64,000 bases of DNA, from contig JAFGNV010000049.1 of the NCBI GenBank assembly GCA_016926805.1, forward strand, positions 1 to 64,000, given 5' to 3'. Origin of the DNA: Anaerolineae bacterium (GTDB taxonomy: Bacteria; Chloroflexota; Anaerolineae; 4572-78; J111). Below the pieces are notes generated by a model, which was given only the letters and a program-made list of their open reading frames with translations, did not search any database and was not told the DNA's origin. Position numbers and translations under genes: made by a program. Of the stretch, positions 24,905 through 34,753 are shown in pieces. Each line of letters begins with the position of its first letter. Position 1 is the first letter of the stretch.

Positions 24905-26749
24905 TTGACGGTTTTGTCGCAACCAGTAAAAAAAATATTACCACCAGTTGTTATACTTCTTCTCACAGCCTACCAACTGGCTCGGGTAATTGTTTTTATC
25001 ATGGTATATGGTGGCGTAGAGCATGATGCAGGCTGGGCGCTAACTATATCCCGCTCGCTGGTGGAGTATGGTACCTATACAACCACGGTGAGCGAAATTG
25101 TAGATCCAGCAGTACCCGGCGGCTTGAATATTAGCAAGAAATTTGATATTCAAGCCCCCGATGGACGTATCTGGTTCCGTAGCAGTAGCGTGACGGGGCC
25201 GGCCAGTATTGTGCCAGATGCGCTTGCCCTCAAATTGTTTGGAATGGGGTATTGGGGTTTTTGGGCCGGGCCACTTATTTTTTATGTCCTCTTTCTTCTC
25301 CTGGCTGCCTATATTTTGTATCGACTGGCCGGGTTGGGAGCAGTTATTCTTTTTCACCTTTTTATCCTCTTTTATCCGCATTTGTCAATTTTCCTCAGTT
25401 ATCAGGCATTGGGTGAAGTTCCCAGCATATTCTATGTTCTTTGGGCTTATTTGGCCTTTGTGTGGGCTACCCAGAAACAACAGAGACGTTGGTATCATTT
25501 TTTTCTGGCCGGATTAGTGGCCGGGTTGGCCGTAATTAGCAAGCTAATTACGTTGCTCTCACTAAGTGGAATCTTTATTTGGGCCGGAGCCTTATACTTG
25601 ATTAACCATCCCTATGTAATCAGGCTGCAGAATTTCCTGGGGAGGGTAATACCTGTTCAAAGGTTTAACGTGTTAACTGGTACCAAAAGCTCTGATGACC
25701 CAGGTAAGTCAATAGAAAAACAGAAATTTCATTTTCGTGAACTATCTGCTTTGGCTGGAGGATTGGGGTTGGTGTGGAGTTTTTGGGAGGTAGTTCAGTG
25801 GTTTGTATTAGTTCGGCTTACTAATTATGAACTATATCTGCAATATCTGCGAGAAAAGTTTAGCGAATTTCTTGATGCCGGTAGCGGATTACGCGTGCGA
25901 ATCTACTCCGGGCCCGATTTTTTTTGGGATAAGTTCTTTCGTTTGCAAGAGATAGCCCATCCGCAGCGCTGGGTGACTGCTATCATCTTTGTGGCTATTT
26001 TTGTAGGTGGAATGGCCTTGATATGGTTATGGCGTACCCAAACCCGTAAGCAGAATCTATTGGTTTCGTTGTGGCTTGGCTGGTTAGTCAATATGGCATG
26101 GTTTGTTGGCTTGGCTAAAACAGGTTGGCTGCGCCATATTTGGCTGGGATTGATTTTGGCGGTGATATTATTATGTATAATTACGGTCACCCTGATTAAA
26201 CTGGGCATAGGGACAGGCGGCCACACCCAAGTGGGTAAGGAAAATTCGCAACCTAAGTTTTCGTCAACTTATCACCTGACCCCGTTTGCTTCAGGCATCT
26301 TTCTACTGATTCTGATTGGGTGGGGTTTTATCAGTCAGCCGTATGTATGGGGCTTTTTTCTGCAGGACGATTTGATTCCGTATTGGCAAGAAAAACAGAT
26401 AAGTGATAAATATGGGGCTCATTTACCCTGGATTATCATTCCCAGAGCTGTCCAGGCAGAAGTTATTGCTTATATTGACCGGTTACCACCGGAAGCCCAC
26501 GTTTACTATCCCGCCCAACACAAAGCCGCTGAAATTTCGGCCTTGACCGGACGAATATTCTACCCACTCGACCGTCGCCAATTGATGCAACCTCATGCTC
26601 AAGATGTTGCCATTATTGGCCCATCGTTGATTGCGCCCTGGATGGATCCGGTTCGCTGTGAAACTCTGCGGAGTATGGTTCGAGAAGAATGTCCCCAGCC
26701 TGTCGTCGCCAATGATTATTATATGCTCTGTCCCTTTCCGGCAGAATAG
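24905..26749 (+). CDS. GT-C-like polytopic membrane protein, tandem paralog 2 (TTG start)
   Basis: MVYGGVEHDAGWALTISRSLVEYGTYTTTVSEIVDP; C-terminal CPQPVVANDYYMLC. Confidence 0.8.
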   Translation: MTVLSQPVKKILPPVVILLLTAYQLARVIVFIMVYGGVEHDAGWALTISRSLVEYGTYTTTVSEIVDPAVPGGLNISKKFDIQAPDGRIWFRSSSVTGPASIVPDALALKLFGMGYWGFWAGPLIFYVLFLLLAAYILYRLAGLGAVILFHLFILFYPHLSIFLSYQALGEVPSIFYVLWAYLAFVWATQKQQRRWYHFFLAGLVAGLAVISKLITLLSLSGIFIWAGALYLINHPYVIRLQNFLGRVIPVQRFNVLTGTKSSDDPGKSIEKQKFHFRELSALAGGLGLVWSFWEVVQWFVLVRLTNYELYLQYLREKFSEFLDAGSGLRVRIYSGPDFFWDKFFRLQEIAHPQRWVTAIIFVAIFVGGMALIWLWRTQTRKQNLLVSLWLGWLVNMAWFVGLAKTGWLRHIWLGLILAVILLCIITVTLIKLGIGTGGHTQVGKENSQPKFSSTYHLTPFASGIFLLILIGWGFISQPYVWGFFLQDDLIPYWQEKQISDKYGAHLPWIIIPRAVQAEVIAYIDRLPPEAHVYYPAQHKAAEISALTGRIFYPLDRRQLMQPHAQDVAIIGPSLIAPWMDPVRCETLRSMVREECPQPVVANDYYMLCPFPAE

Positions 26750-26772
26750 TTTTAAATCAAGGTTATTGTTAA

Positions 26773-28449
26773 ATGTCTGTAAAAAATAGTATCAAGATTC
26801 CCCGATTTGTCGAATTTGTAGTTATCGGGCTGCTCATTTTCTACCAGATGGTACGCATTGTGGTGTTTGTTAATGAATTTGGTAGCGTAGAACACGATGG
26901 CGGTTGGGCTTTAGGTATCTCTCGCTCTCTAGCAGAACGAGGCACCTATACCTCCTTGAGCAGCACGGTGGTAGACCCTAACCAAAAAACCGGATTTAAC
27001 TATGACGATCTCTTCACCGTTCAGGATGAAAAGGGGCGAGAATATTTTTTTGTAGCTCATACAACGGGGCCGGGAGTTGTTTTGCCTAACGCGGTTATCT
27101 TTAAACTATTTGGGGTCAGTTTCTGGTCAAGCCGAGCCGGACCGCTTATCTTTTTCCTTTTGTTCTTGATTTTAACCACAGGCATGCTGTATTACATCCA
27201 GGGGCTAGTCAGCGTTGTTATTTTTCATTTATACCTGTACTTCTTCCCTCAGTTATACATTTTTCTGGGCTATGAAGCCAATGGAGAAGTATCCAGTATG
27301 GTCTATCTACTGATCAGTTTTGTATTATTTATCAAAGCCACCGAGGTTAAACATCGGGTACGGCTCTGGTTTTTCCTTTGCGGACTCTTTGTCGGCATAA
27401 CGTTAAACACCCGCCTGCCTACATTAATCGCCTTTGGCGGATTGGCTATTGTCTGGTTTATTCTGTACCGGCAAAAGAAAACCGGCTTTAAAGAAGCCTT
27501 TATGATTATAGCAGGCTTACTTTTAGTAGCAGCATTATGGCAATTGTATATATTTATCACTTTAATGCAGGTTAGCGATTTTCCCACGTATCTTAATCAT
27601 GTTTGGGGACGGCTCGATTTTTTTCTGCGTTCCCTGAAAGGTATCACCCCCATTGCGGAAGGTATGGAATTATTTCTGTTAAAAGCTATCATACTTTCAG
27701 AGATCTCTCGTTCGCATCTTCTGGTCAGTCTTTTGTTGGTTCTGGTCACTGGCATGGGCGGCATCTGGTTGATCCGCGAACTTTGGACCGACCAGCCCCG
27801 GCGCAATATGACCATTCTACTGTGGGTGGCCTGGCTCATTTATACAATTTGGTTCCTCAATGGGCCTAAGAATGCCTGGACACGTTATTATTGGTATGGT
27901 CTCATCTGGATGACTATGCTTATGGGCCTTTTATTTGGCATGTTGGTGCGGCGTATGAGCGCCAAGCCAGGTACGGTAAATATTGCCGGTACTTTTTTAT
28001 TAGGATTACTGTTTCTATTTAGTTTCAGTAGCCAACCCCAAGCCCTGCATGTCTTCATTACGCCAGAACTGATTGAGGTATGGCATCAACGACAGTTAAC
28101 AACCCGAGATACTTACCTGCCCTGGATAATTATTCCCAGGGCAGAACAAGCACAAGTGGTAGAGTTTATTAGAAATCTTCCTAAAGATGCCAATATCTAT
28201 TATCCCGAAGGACACAAGACAGCCGAAATTTCTTTTTTGACCAATCGGATTTTTTATACTATACCGCGTCGTAAATTTATGGGTCCTCATCCAGACGATG
28301 TAGCGATTATGGGGCCAGCACTTATCTCGCCATGGAAAAAAGAGCGGCAGCAACGGCTCGACATCCTTGAAACCATTCAGCGAGAGTGTCCTATGATTGT
28401 TTTGGAAACACCCAACTATATTATCTGTAACATCGGCACTGTTGAATAG
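26773..28449 (+). CDS. GT-C-like polytopic membrane protein, tandem paralog 3
   Basis: EFGSVEHDGGWALGISRSLAERGTYTSLSSTVVDP; C-terminal CPMIVLETPNYIIC. Confidence 0.8.
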   Translation: MSVKNSIKIPRFVEFVVIGLLIFYQMVRIVVFVNEFGSVEHDGGWALGISRSLAERGTYTSLSSTVVDPNQKTGFNYDDLFTVQDEKGREYFFVAHTTGPGVVLPNAVIFKLFGVSFWSSRAGPLIFFLLFLILTTGMLYYIQGLVSVVIFHLYLYFFPQLYIFLGYEANGEVSSMVYLLISFVLFIKATEVKHRVRLWFFLCGLFVGITLNTRLPTLIAFGGLAIVWFILYRQKKTGFKEAFMIIAGLLLVAALWQLYIFITLMQVSDFPTYLNHVWGRLDFFLRSLKGITPIAEGMELFLLKAIILSEISRSHLLVSLLLVLVTGMGGIWLIRELWTDQPRRNMTILLWVAWLIYTIWFLNGPKNAWTRYYWYGLIWMTMLMGLLFGMLVRRMSAKPGTVNIAGTFLLGLLFLFSFSSQPQALHVFITPELIEVWHQRQLTTRDTYLPWIIIPRAEQAQVVEFIRNLPKDANIYYPEGHKTAEISFLTNRIFYTIPRRKFMGPHPDDVAIMGPALISPWKKERQQRLDILETIQRECPMIVLETPNYIICNIGTVE

Positions 28450-28463
28450 GATCAACTTGAATA

Positions 28464-30122
28464 ATGAGTCTCCGCACCCTGTATCAAAATAGAAAATTTC
28501 AATTAATAATATTGCTGATCCTGGTATTGCTTCAAGTTATCCGTCTTCTGGCCTTTATTGATGAATATGGCGGATTGATTCAAGATAGTGGTTGGTCTCT
28601 GGGTATTGCTCGTTCATTGGCCGAACGGGGTACTTATACAACTATGGTTGCTACCATAACGGACCCCACTATAACCGCTGGACCAAGTTTACAAGGTGAA
28701 TTTCATATTCAAGATAATGAGGGGCGACTTTATTTTCGGTCTGACCGACCCGCCTTGATTATTCCTCAAGCTATTATTTTTAAGATTTTTGGGTTCAAAT
28801 TTTGGACTTATAGAGCCGGGTCGTTGTTGTTTTTTGTTATTTTTCTCCTAATTGCCTCAATATTCCTCTGGTTTGCAGGTGGAATAGAGGCTGTTGCTTT
28901 TTTTCATGTGTATTTATATCTATATCCAAGTTTGTTAATATATTTGAGTTTTCAAACATTAGGCGAGATGGCTGCGCTGGCTTATATAATGCTGGCATTT
29001 GCCCTGTTTGTCTTTGCCTATCAACAACAGAATCGTCGGGGGTGGTGTTTTTTTGCCAGCGGAATAGCTGTGGGACTGGCCCTTTATAGTAAATTAATTT
29101 CAGCCCTAGCTTTATCAGCCCTGGGGTGGTTAGGATTGCTCTTTCTCTGCCGAAAACAGGCTACTTGGCGAGAGATCTTTGTTTTTTTAATTGGTTGTAT
29201 GACGTTCCCGACTATGTGGGAACTTTTCCAACTAATCTCTATTATCCGAATAACCAGTTTTGAAACTTATCTGAGACATATCGGTTTTCGTTACGAGTTT
29301 GCCAAAGATTATGGACGTGGTCAAGACGATATCATATCTCCACCGCTAGAGTTTGCCTGGGACAAACTGAAAATTATCACCGAAATTTCCCAACCTAACC
29401 TTATTTTTGCTTGTCTCACCCTGTTGATTATTTTGATAGGTGGCGCTTATCTCATCTGGCGTTGGCGGGAGGAAAAAGTTCGTCATAAGGTGATTTTTCT
29501 ATTTTGGGTGGGCTGGCTCACTCATTACATTTGGTTTGTCGTTTGGTCTACCGGCGGGGTGACCCGCTATAACTGGATATCGCTTATGTTGGGCGTACTC
29601 AGCCTCACTATTGTAGTAATTTATGTATTCAAACAGACTATCCAGACGACCAACTGGCGTTGGCTGGCTTTGAGTGGCGGTATTTTACTCATCTTGATAT
29701 TAAATTTCTCAACTCAATACTTAGCTTTTAGTCCTGTTATTTCTGAGGAATTAATTGAGGCTTGGCGGCTGAAGCAAGTTTATGGAAAATATATTCAAAT
29801 GCCAAGTATGATCATTCCCAGCCAGGCGCAGAACGAAGTGATAGATTTTATTAAAAATGACGTGCCAAAAGCACGAGTCTTTTACGCCTTGGGATATCGT
29901 AATGGCGAAATCGCGTCCCAAACGGGACGAATTTTCTACCCTTTACAGCGCCGGATTAATATGCCGCCGTTGCCGGGAGATGTCGTTATAATAAATCCCG
30001 GTATTATCTCCACCTGGCGTAAACCGCCAGATTTACATGACGAGATCCTGGCAGAAGTAGAGCGACAATGTCCCAATATGATTTTTCGGAATGATTATTA
30101 TATTTTATGTGCCCTAGACTAA
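28464..30122 (+). CDS. GT-C-like polytopic membrane protein, tandem paralog 4
   Basis: DEYGGLIQDSGWSLGIARSLAERGTYTTMVATITDP; C-terminal CPNMIFRNDYYILC. Confidence 0.8.
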   Translation: MSLRTLYQNRKFQLIILLILVLLQVIRLLAFIDEYGGLIQDSGWSLGIARSLAERGTYTTMVATITDPTITAGPSLQGEFHIQDNEGRLYFRSDRPALIIPQAIIFKIFGFKFWTYRAGSLLFFVIFLLIASIFLWFAGGIEAVAFFHVYLYLYPSLLIYLSFQTLGEMAALAYIMLAFALFVFAYQQQNRRGWCFFASGIAVGLALYSKLISALALSALGWLGLLFLCRKQATWREIFVFLIGCMTFPTMWELFQLISIIRITSFETYLRHIGFRYEFAKDYGRGQDDIISPPLEFAWDKLKIITEISQPNLIFACLTLLIILIGGAYLIWRWREEKVRHKVIFLFWVGWLTHYIWFVVWSTGGVTRYNWISLMLGVLSLTIVVIYVFKQTIQTTNWRWLALSGGILLILILNFSTQYLAFSPVISEELIEAWRLKQVYGKYIQMPSMIIPSQAQNEVIDFIKNDVPKARVFYALGYRNGEIASQTGRIFYPLQRRINMPPLPGDVVIINPGIISTWRKPPDLHDEILAEVERQCPNMIFRNDYYILCALD

Positions 30123-30130
30123 CTGGCAGC

Positions 30131-32218
30131 TTATTTGTTTCGTAAACTGATCACTATCCCAATGGTTGAAACTATTAACAACACCAGGTGGAGGCCAAGA
30201 ATAATCCAATATTCTTTTGTTGAACTCAGTACCCACACTTTATGTGTTGCCATATAGTCGACCCCTGCCAGGAGTTTTTGCCATAAAGATTGTTGACATG
30301 TAGCAACAAAAGCAAAATCAGCCTCAATTTTTTGCAAACTGCCAAGTGCTCCTGCATAAGCTTGGCCAGATTTATAGTAATCAATAGGTACATCAGAATA
30401 GCCGCGTGTGGTTAAGCTATTATCTACTGTGGACGTTGGTGACGTGATAAAGAAAAAGTAGGTTTGCCTATTTGAGTCTGGCAGCGGCTCAAATTCAAAG
30501 TGAAGCCATGTATTATCTTGCACCTTACTTCCATCAAATTGTCCCGCCAACAACGTTTGTTGGGCATCTAAATCCTTTGTCAAAAATAAGGTCACAGGCT
30601 GATCATGATTGTTATCAAATGTACCCATTTTTATCCATAGGGAATCAAATCCATCGCAGTCCATTTGAAGAGTTTGCCCCAAAATTCCTTGCCCCACCAA
30701 TCGTGGCCCCAGATAGTGCGCAATTGTTTGAGACACATCATTAGCGGCCATCCGGCTATGGATAAAAAAACCTCCTACAACCAAATAGGACCAAATGACA
30801 ATAAATGTCCAGCGGTGTACCACGTCGCCACTAGGTTTGGACGCTGCCCATAACCCCCGTAGACTGTAAATAAGGATAAATATCCACAGCGATGGCAATA
30901 TAAGATACATTGCCAACAAGACAATTAATACAAGCCAATACCGTTTTTGGTTTTGCTGTATCCAATTACTGGCCTGAGTTACCAAGGCCATAGCATATAT
31001 CACCACAATGGGGACAAAAGGCAATCGAAAACGAAGCTGGATAAAAAACAAAATTGTGGCGAGGCTGAAAAAGCCATATACCAACCAGACCAGCATATTA
31101 GCTTGATGCTGTCGGCTTTTTGCTAAAACCAGGCCTAACAAAGCAGTAAACGCCATCGCTTGCCACTCAATGGGTAACCACCGTAGAATCATTGACTCTT
31201 CAATGGTCTGCGAAAAAAACGGTGAAATTAAAGGTCTGTCTGCTTCACCAAACCATAACCATACTTTCCTTCCAGTTAATTGAATCCAATCCCCGGGCTG
31301 CTCACGAATGTATTTAAATACCTCAGCTGAGTAGGTAGTCTCACCGCTGATGCGTCGTTTTTGAAGTTCCACATGGCGTAGAACTGCTGGTTGCGACTGG
31401 ACATGAGCCAAGGAGTCCAGCCCTGAAGCATCGGGGTTATTTCCTGTAAAGAGATTAACGCCGCCATTTTTGGACAGAGGGATAAATAGGCCACTGGTCT
31501 GGTAGTTATGCCAGGTAATCGGCGAAATCAATATCAAGACCAACCCGGCAAAGCCAAGTGCTTCTAAAAGAAATCTCTTGAATGAAATCCGGTAAATAAA
31601 AAGCCATAAAAGAACGGCAGGTACTATAATCAAAATAGTGGGACGACTCAATGCGCTCAAGGCTACACAAATAGCTGCAAATACCAACCACCGTATCTGC
31701 CGATTGGCCTGGAATTTAAACAGAAAGAAAACAGTCAAGGTAAAGAAAGGAACTGTTAGCAAAGACTGATCGTAGCAGGGCAAATAATAAATAAACGGGG
31801 CATATAAAACAAATGCCAGAGTTGCTAACGTGCCAGCTAAATTAGAAAAAAGGTAACGGCCTATAGCATACAAGGCCGCACAGGTGATCAGATTGAAGAT
31901 AGACTGAACAACAACGGGGAAAAAGAAATCAATTCCTAAAAAGACATAAAGTGTTGCCAAATACGCGGGATAAAATGGAATAAATAACCAGGGCTTATCA
32001 CCGGGGTACTGACCCGATATCAATCCCAAAGCTCGTTGGTGATGAGTTTGGGCGTCAACACCACAAAAAGGTTTGTTTATAAAACCGTTAGGAAACGTAG
32101 CGTGTAAGTTAGTTGGGTAACTTAGAAACAAAACAAATGTTAATAATAACACAAAGATGGGGATAGTGTGGCTAATAAAAAAAGGATTTTTAGTCAGTTG
32201 ACGCAGGTATTCGGCCAT
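30131..32218 (-). CDS. ArnT/PMT-like (GT39-type) membrane glycosyltransferase family protein
   Basis: Polytopic, FCGVDAQTHHQRALGLISGQYPGDKPWLFIPFYPAYLATLYVFLG N-terminal region and C-terminal soluble domain. Confidence 0.75.
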   Translation of the reverse strand: MAEYLRQLTKNPFFISHTIPIFVLLLTFVLFLSYPTNLHATFPNGFINKPFCGVDAQTHHQRALGLISGQYPGDKPWLFIPFYPAYLATLYVFLGIDFFFPVVVQSIFNLITCAALYAIGRYLFSNLAGTLATLAFVLYAPFIYYLPCYDQSLLTVPFFTLTVFFLFKFQANRQIRWLVFAAICVALSALSRPTILIIVPAVLLWLFIYRISFKRFLLEALGFAGLVLILISPITWHNYQTSGLFIPLSKNGGVNLFTGNNPDASGLDSLAHVQSQPAVLRHVELQKRRISGETTYSAEVFKYIREQPGDWIQLTGRKVWLWFGEADRPLISPFFSQTIEESMILRWLPIEWQAMAFTALLGLVLAKSRQHQANMLVWLVYGFFSLATILFFIQLRFRLPFVPIVVIYAMALVTQASNWIQQNQKRYWLVLIVLLAMYLILPSLWIFILIYSLRGLWAASKPSGDVVHRWTFIVIWSYLVVGGFFIHSRMAANDVSQTIAHYLGPRLVGQGILGQTLQMDCDGFDSLWIKMGTFDNNHDQPVTLFLTKDLDAQQTLLAGQFDGSKVQDNTWLHFEFEPLPDSNRQTYFFFITSPTSTVDNSLTTRGYSDVPIDYYKSGQAYAGALGSLQKIEADFAFVATCQQSLWQKLLAGVDYMATHKVWVLSSTKEYWIILGLHLVLLIVSTIGIVISLRNK

Positions 32219-32362
32219 TTTGTGATAACCATAGAAGAAGAGCGTCTGCAGATACCGGGCGTCAATAAGTGAGATGCAGATTTGTTCGGAAGAAAAGAAG
32301 GTTCTCTATTGAAGATTTTCTTCATAGGGATGCAATACAATATTGTTTCGGGGATGTTCTGC

Positions 32363-33733
32363 TTATTTCCGGCCAAAAATATGATAATACTGAATCGCTG
32401 TCTCAATGCCCCGGTAAAAATTGGGCAAATGGAACTTTTCGTTGGGCGCGTGCAGGTTATCGTCGGGCAGGCCAAAACCCATCATTACCACGGGAGCGTT
32501 GAGCGTTTTGTGGATCATACTGACCACTGGTAGGGTACCGCCTTCGCGTAGATAAATCGGACGGCGACCAAAACCGCGCTCGTAGGCTTTGGCAGCGGCG
32601 GCAATAGCCGGAGCAGTTATATCCACCACCGCGCTTTCCGCCCTGGCCAGGGTTTCTACCCTCACCTCCATTGTTTTGGGACTGATACGGTGAATGTGTT
32701 CCGTAAACAGGCGGGCAATTTTGGCGGGGTCTTGATCCGGTACCAACCGCATACTCACTTTGGCGCTGGCCGCCGCCGGGATGACCGTTTTTTGACCCGC
32801 CCCGATGAAACCACCCTTGATGCCGTGGACGTCGAGCGTGGGACGTACGCCCCTTTGCTCAACCACGGTATAGCCGGTTTCCCCCCACAACGCTGGCGCG
32901 CCGGTTTCGGCCAATATAGTCTCTGGGGTGACCGGGCTTTTATTCAAGAGTTCGCGTTCGGCGGGAGTGAGTTCGCGGACTGTATCGTAGAAGCCGGGAA
33001 TCGTCACCCGTCCCTGGTCATCGTGGAGGGAGGCCAACACCCGCACCATGGCGTTGAGTGGATTCTCGACCACGCCGCCATACGTGCCGGAGTGTAAATC
33101 TTGCCGGGAGCCGCGCATAAAAACTTCCATGTAAACCAAACCACGCACACCGGCCACCAAAACAGGCGTTTGCGGGTCGATGATGTGGCTATCGGAGATG
33201 ACGGCGGCGTCGGCTTTTAACAAATCCTGATGCTCCAACACAAAATCGCCCAGACTCAGACTGCCGATTTCTTCTTCACCCTCAAGCATAAATTTAATGT
33301 TCAGTGGAAGCTGCCCGGTTGTTTTGAGAAAGGCCTCAACCGCAGCGATGTGAACATACAATTGTCCCTTGTCGTCGGTCGCCCCCCGGCAAAACAGTTC
33401 ATCACCCTTAATCGTTGGCTCAAAGGGGGGCGTTCGCCACTCGTCTAGGGGGTCAACCGGCTGGACATCGTAATGCCCATAAATCAACAATGTTGGCGCG
33501 TCGGCCCCGGCATGCAGCCAGTCGGCGTAAACTACGGGATGGCCCGTGGTGGGCTTAATGTTGACATGCTCCAGCCCCAGGCTTGTTAATTTGTTGGCCA
33601 ACCATTGCGCGGCTTGGCGCATGTCGGCCTGGTTTTCCGGGAAGGTGCTAATACTGGGGATACGCAATAATGTTTGTAATTCGGCCAGGATTTTGGCCCG
33701 GTGTTCTTGAACATAAGTGAGGGCTTTACGCAT
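32363..33733 (-). CDS. M20-family metallopeptidase (dipeptidase)
   Basis: LLIYGHYDVQPVDPLDEWRTPPFEPTIKGDELFCRGATDDKGQ; EGEEEIGS; LREGGTLPVVSMI; start at MRKALTYVQE. Confidence 0.95.
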   Translation of the reverse strand: MRKALTYVQEHRAKILAELQTLLRIPSISTFPENQADMRQAAQWLANKLTSLGLEHVNIKPTTGHPVVYADWLHAGADAPTLLIYGHYDVQPVDPLDEWRTPPFEPTIKGDELFCRGATDDKGQLYVHIAAVEAFLKTTGQLPLNIKFMLEGEEEIGSLSLGDFVLEHQDLLKADAAVISDSHIIDPQTPVLVAGVRGLVYMEVFMRGSRQDLHSGTYGGVVENPLNAMVRVLASLHDDQGRVTIPGFYDTVRELTPAERELLNKSPVTPETILAETGAPALWGETGYTVVEQRGVRPTLDVHGIKGGFIGAGQKTVIPAAASAKVSMRLVPDQDPAKIARLFTEHIHRISPKTMEVRVETLARAESAVVDITAPAIAAAAKAYERGFGRRPIYLREGGTLPVVSMIHKTLNAPVVMMGFGLPDDNLHAPNEKFHLPNFYRGIETAIQYYHIFGRK

Positions 33734-33957
33734 GAGTGGCTTTCCTTTCCGTTCCAGATTGTTCGGATTATAACACAACTCAGGCTTGGGGAATAATTGC
33801 CGCTATTTCACGCGAGGTAAGGTAAGGGGCAGACATTTTTGGGACATCAAAATTTGGACAATGGATTGATTTAAAGTATACTTTTGGTTTGTGTTTTCCA
33901 ACCGTTGCTAAACGTGGGGAAAACTGAACGGGTCTGTCCCAATTTTCAGGCCATAGG

Positions 33958-33986
33958 GTAGGGACAGGACATTGTCCTGTCCCTAC
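33958..33986. repeat. Perfect short inverted repeat
   Basis: GTAGGGACAGGAC-ATT-GTCCTGTCCCTAC, 13-bp arms. Confidence 0.6.
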
Positions 33987-34048
33987 TGCTGCCAAAATTT
34001 TGGGACGCACCCCATTGAACATACCAGTGTAATTGGAGAGAGTTAGTA

Positions 34049-34624
34049 ATGAAGATTTTATTGATTCAAGATGTCGACAACCTGGGTTACGCCGGTGATG
34101 TAAAAACAGTTGCCGACGGCTACGGCCGCAACTATTTAATTCCCCAAAAAATGGCCGTGCTGGCCACGTCTGGCGCGTTGAAGCAGGCGGAGACCATTCG
34201 CAAAGCTGCCGAGAAGCATCGCGCCCAGCAAATGGCCGACGCGCAGGCCATAGCGAACCAATTAGTTGGCCTGGAGCTAGTTTTTGAACGGCGGGCCGGG
34301 GAAACCGGCAAGTTGTACGGTTCGGTCACTTCAACGGATATTGTGGAGGCCATTCAGAACAAAACCCAGATTGAGGTTGACCGGCGCAAGGTAGCCTTAC
34401 ATGAACCCATCCGCACCCTGGGCGATCAGGAAGTTGTCATCAAGCTAATGGTTGATGTGAATACCACCATCAAGGTAACGGTTGTCCCCGAAGGTGGTAT
34501 TTTGGAGCGGGAGCGTCTCGAGAGATTGGATGAGGAAACGGTAGAAACCCCGGCTACTGAAACTCCTGCGGTTGAAGTTCCTGCCGAGGATGAAGCAGAG
34601 GCGGAGTCTCTGGCCGAAGAGTAA
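34049..34624 (+). CDS. rplI: 50S ribosomal protein L9
   Basis: MKILLIQDVDNLGYAGDVKTVADGYGRNYLIPQKMA; acidic Glu/Ala/Thr-rich C-terminal extension. Confidence 0.97.
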   Translation: MKILLIQDVDNLGYAGDVKTVADGYGRNYLIPQKMAVLATSGALKQAETIRKAAEKHRAQQMADAQAIANQLVGLELVFERRAGETGKLYGSVTSTDIVEAIQNKTQIEVDRRKVALHEPIRTLGDQEVVIKLMVDVNTTIKVTVVPEGGILERERLERLDEETVETPATETPAVEVPAEDEAEAESLAEE

Positions 34625-34683
34625 GCTAAAATCAGAGTAGATGAAGCAGAAACGTCGAGTCTCGGTTTTGCCGGTCAGGCTCA

Positions 34684-34712
34684 AAAAAGTCCGCAACTAA
34701 GGCGGACTTTTT
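34684..34712 (+). terminator. Intrinsic terminator after rplI
   Basis: AAAAGTCCGC-AACTAAG-GCGGACTTTTTG. Confidence 0.75.
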
Positions 34713-34753
34713 GTTTTTATGGAGTTAAGGTAAAACAATAGGGCCTGGTCTTT

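Noticed and set aside
33780-34022. 80-aa minus-strand ORF upstream of rplI
   Set aside because: Runs through a palindromic repeat and has no domain signal; likely spurious.
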